A DNA stretch of 64,000 nt from Urechidicola croceus (GTDB lineage: Bacteria > Bacteroidota > Bacteroidia > Flavobacteriales > Flavobacteriaceae), in assembly GCA_905181865.1 (NCBI GenBank), contig CAJIZG010000002.1, positions 266,508 through 330,507 of the forward strand, given 5' to 3'. Position numbers and translations under genes: made by a program. Below are positions 63,019 to 64,000 of the stretch, in pieces (position 1 is the stretch's first letter; each line of letters begins with the position of its first letter). The notes below the pieces were generated by a model that saw only the letters and a list, made by a program, of their open reading frames with translations, was not told the origin of the DNA and did no database searches.

Positions 63019-64000
63019 ATGAGACATTATAAATTAATAGTTATAGGATGTATTCTAATTCTTTTAAGTTGTAAATCAACAAAAGAAAATAATACAAGAA
63101 CCTCTACTAATAAAAAGAATGTGCTCTTTATTATGGTCGATGACCTACGTCCAGAATTAAATATTTATGGACAAAGTCAAATTATCAGCCCAAATATAGA
63201 CGCCTTAGCTAATTCTGGTGTCACCTTTAATAGAGCGTATTGCAATGTACCTGTTTGTGGAGCGTCAAGGGCAAGTTTATTAACTGGTTTAAGACCTACT
63301 TCAAGCCGTTTTTTAACATACTTTTCAAGTATAAAAAAGGAAGCACCAAATGTATTAAACCTAATACAACACCTAAAAAATGAAGGGTATACGACCATCA
63401 GTAATAGCAAAATTACACATTTAAAAAATGATATTGATGAGTGGGATGAAGAATGGCATGCTTCTGAAAATGGATGGAGAAATTATATTTCTGAAGAAAG
63501 TGTTACTTTAGAAGAAAACGGGAAACATGGGTATGCGTATGAAAATATTGATGTTAAAGATGATGCATATAACGATGGTAAAACTGCGAATAAGTCAATT
63601 GAAGACTTAAAAAAGTTAAAGAAAGAAGGAAATCCATTTTTCTTGGCTGTTGGTTTTGTAAAACCACATTTACCTTTTAATGCGCCAAAAAAATATTGGG
63701 ACTTATACGATGCTGAAAAAATAGCATTACCAAAAAATTTGGTTTTCCCAAAATCAGCTCCAAAGATAGCGAATCATAAATGGGGAGAATTACGCAATTA
63801 TAAAGACATCCCTAAAGAAGGCCAAGTTTCGGAAACAATGGCTAAAAAACTTATTCATGGCTATTATGCTTCCGTAAGTTATGTAGACGCCCAAATAGGT
63901 AAAGTAATAAATGCTATTGATAATTTAGAGTTACGAGACAATACTGTTATTGTTTTAGTTGGTGATCATGGTTGGAGTCTAATGGAACACGGTTTATGGG
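63019..64000 (+). CDS. sulfatase (iduronate-2-sulfatase-like), cut by window edge
   Basis: The ATG immediately follows the GH3 stop. The 327 residues in the window begin MRHYKLIVIGCILILLSC-KS (lipoprotein signal), then FIMVDDLRPELNIYGQSQII, C80-G-A-S-R (VPVCGASRASLLTG), GFVKPHLPFNAPKKYW and VGDHGWSLMEHGLW. The pattern DDLRPELxxYG and KPHLPF is characteristic of the iduronate-2-sulfatase-like group. The maturation motif has Ala instead of Pro at the third position (C-x-A-x-R), which is still accepted by some maturases. The 3' end lies outside the window. Confidence 0.92.
   Translation, partial: MRHYKLIVIGCILILLSCKSTKENNTRTSTNKKNVLFIMVDDLRPELNIYGQSQIISPNIDALANSGVTFNRAYCNVPVCGASRASLLTGLRPTSSRFLTYFSSIKKEAPNVLNLIQHLKNEGYTTISNSKITHLKNDIDEWDEEWHASENGWRNYISEESVTLEENGKHGYAYENIDVKDDAYNDGKTANKSIEDLKKLKKEGNPFFLAVGFVKPHLPFNAPKKYWDLYDAEKIALPKNLVFPKSAPKIANHKWGELRNYKDIPKEGQVSETMAKKLIHGYYASVSYVDAQIGKVINAIDNLELRDNTVIVLVGDHGWSLMEHGLW

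Overview
The window is chromosomal DNA of a marine-type member of the Bacteroidetes, almost certainly family Flavobacteriaceae. The evidence is AT-rich sequence, TTTG/TAnnTTTG promoters with a 19-20 nt spacer, many SusC/SusD and TonB-dependent receptor genes, Bacteroidetes-style lipoproteins (Cys followed by Asp/Asn/Ser), a T9SS C-terminal sorting domain, a hybrid two-component regulator, and flavobacterial IS982, IS1182, IS6 and IS1595 relatives. No species can be named from the sequence alone.

Layout. (1) 1-1.6 kb: housekeeping genes (alaS 5' end, M23 peptidase, MerR regulator). (2) 1.6-5.3 kb: a belt of decaying genes. It holds a lemA stub fused to an IS1182 transposase tail, an ECF-type sigma factor carrying four lesions including an intact IS982 copy with perfect ends and a target duplication, a frameshifted SRPBCC gene and a truncated alpha/beta hydrolase. 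(3) 5.3-20.4 kb: an iron-acquisition region. On the + strand lie an IrpA-like imelysin, a di-haem DUF1111 protein and a second imelysin. On the - strand lie DUF4856, a third imelysin, an HTTM protein, a TonB-dependent receptor and an FbpABC-type ferric-iron ABC transporter. A dead ferritin gene sits at its edge. The outer-membrane receptor, surface or periplasmic lipoproteins and inner-membrane transporter together suggest a complete iron route. (4) 20.4-34.2 kb: a DUF4038 glycoside hydrolase, a tandem pair of beta-propeller-like lipoproteins (second copy dead), a DUF4184 membrane protein, the GTPases der and era, and a LytS/LytR-type two-component system divergent from an outer-membrane beta-barrel protein.

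(5) 34.3-42.7 kb: an integrative element next to a truncated initiator tRNA gene whose promoter is intact. A six-gene minus-strand operon runs from an unknown 164-residue protein through a ParB-methyltransferase fusion, a protein with the three core motifs of a family A / T7-like polymerase palm, a second DNA methyltransferase and a winged-helix protein to a frameshifted tyrosine integrase. Divergent from it is a small ribbon-helix-helix gene. A TGACATA motif lies 17-20 nt upstream of four of the element's starts. A membrane HExxH protein and a second, catalytic-domain-only tyrosine recombinase with GC-rich repeats and a hairpin complete the element. This is the most novel part of the window. 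Remnants of DUF2779 and IS6 genes close it.

(6) 43.5-64 kb: a polysaccharide utilisation locus for a sulfated glycan. It holds a hybrid two-component sensor, SusC/SusD, five full-length or window-truncated sulfatases plus a sulfatase stub fused to a T9SS-sorted protein, and a GH3 beta-glucosidase-type enzyme. A pair of 12-bp direct repeats with a 21-bp period lies between the regulator and the next gene and is a good candidate for its operator.
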